Origin: Fulvia fulva
Taxonomy: Eukaryota; Ascomycota; Dothideomycetes; Mycosphaerellales; Mycosphaerellaceae
NCBI RefSeq assembly: GCF_020509005.1
Contig: NC_063012.1
Location: 1,240,001-1,304,000, forward strand
Length of the DNA stretch: 64,000 nt
Reading direction: 5' to 3'
Each line of letters opens with the position of its first letter. The first letter of the stretch is position 1. The notes beneath the pieces were generated by a model. The model did not search any database. It had not been told where the DNA came from and saw only the letters and a program-made list of their open reading frames with translations. Shown here piece after piece: positions 63,801 to 64,000 of the stretch. Made by a program: the position numbers and the translations under genes.

Positions 63801-64000
63801 TGGTGGGAGAAGTCGCCTAGCTCTTTGCGCGGCCTTGAAGTGGTCCAAGCTATACTGCGCTTGTTGCTTCAAGAAAGCACCCCGTCACCAGGGCAGTGAA
63901 AGGTGGTCATGATATAGAAGCTGTACCTTTGTATCGGTATCGGCTATCATGCCCGTCTAATGCTTAGAGATGGGGTGCATACTCAGCAATCATGCACGTG
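60805..64000. other. Upstream region of the Rsc7-like gene and unassigned sequence
   Basis: About 3.2 kb without a supported gene. ORFs of 100-213 residues overlap on both strands (for example 61,093-61,734 and 61,488-62,033) but read as Arg/Ser/Ala-rich, typical of open frames due to GC content. A GTATGT...AACAG intron-like stretch on the plus strand lies at about 63,560-63,611. Confidence 0.4.
63555..63872 (-). CDS. Possible small or partial gene, unknown (weak)
   Basis: A 105-residue minus-strand ORF with a fairly protein-like, amphipathic start (YSLDHFKAAQRARRLLPPLP) and balanced composition. No domain was recognised and no splice partners were established. The plus strand of the same stretch carries an intron-like GTATGT...ACAG, which argues for a gene on the other strand instead. 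Confidence 0.2.
   Translation of the reverse strand: MKQQAQYSLDHFKAAQRARRLLPPLPIDTAHRIAAHDLSKKVRPTTMQAEAEPGLDRQLRSDMGHQQGLPISFMHSLLPFQDDQTRDLFSETSPISAPKPARKHT

Noticed and set aside
1..64000. tRNA or rRNA genes
   Set aside because: No cloverleaf-like A/B box pairs or rRNA segments were recognised by eye; a dedicated scan could still find one.

Overview
The window looks like nuclear DNA of a filamentous ascomycete, probably a dothideomycete. The class is an inference from protein types, short GT-AG introns of about 50-130 bp, and repeats decayed by repeat-induced point mutation (RIP). No prokaryotic features were seen.

Layout. 1-1.2 kb: 3' half of a Zn2Cys6-type regulator. 2.7-4.8 kb: secreted Cu-only superoxide dismutase (SOD)-like protein with a long Gly/Ser/Thr tail, cut by an in-frame TAG. 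5.0-7.1 kb (minus): 14-3-3-like protein. 8.3-8.6 kb: a 48-bp minisatellite. 10.3-16.5 kb: remains of a polyketide locus, namely an apparently intact extended-SDR/fatty-acyl-reductase-like gene followed by a highly reducing PKS that has lost parts of KS, DH, MT, ER and KR but keeps AT and ACP. 17.5-19.0 kb (minus): conserved protein of unknown function. 20.2-22.9 kb (minus): three-LIM paxillin-like protein.

23.4-51.8 kb is a transposon island. An old Ty3/Gypsy chromovirus copy (minus strand) was invaded by a LINE (32.28-35.68 kb). Both were RIP-decayed. Later an intact 7.2-kb copy of the same Gypsy family inserted at 37,178-44,399, with identical 184-bp LTRs, a 5-bp target duplication and intact gag and pol. 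Further LINE copies lie at 45.94-46.86 kb and 46.88-51.80 kb (each with a perfect target duplication) and, on the minus strand, at 23.6-28.5 kb. Two more Gypsy fragments lie at 28.6-31.7 kb.

52.8-54.1 kb: secreted sialidase-fold (Asp-box) protein. 56.2-57.2 kb: four-exon secreted beta-rich protein with a Kex2-like site. 58.7-60.8 kb (minus): Rsc7/Swp82-type chromatin-remodelling subunit. 61-64 kb: nothing convincing.

Six short non-autonomous elements with 28-bp terminal inverted repeats occur outside the island. Their ends share AGGGCTnnTGACAA and GCCGCC across two subtypes. Two of them bracket the PKS relic in direct orientation, and one ends 19 bp before the reductase start codon. Coordinates of introns, target duplications and repeat ends were read by eye.
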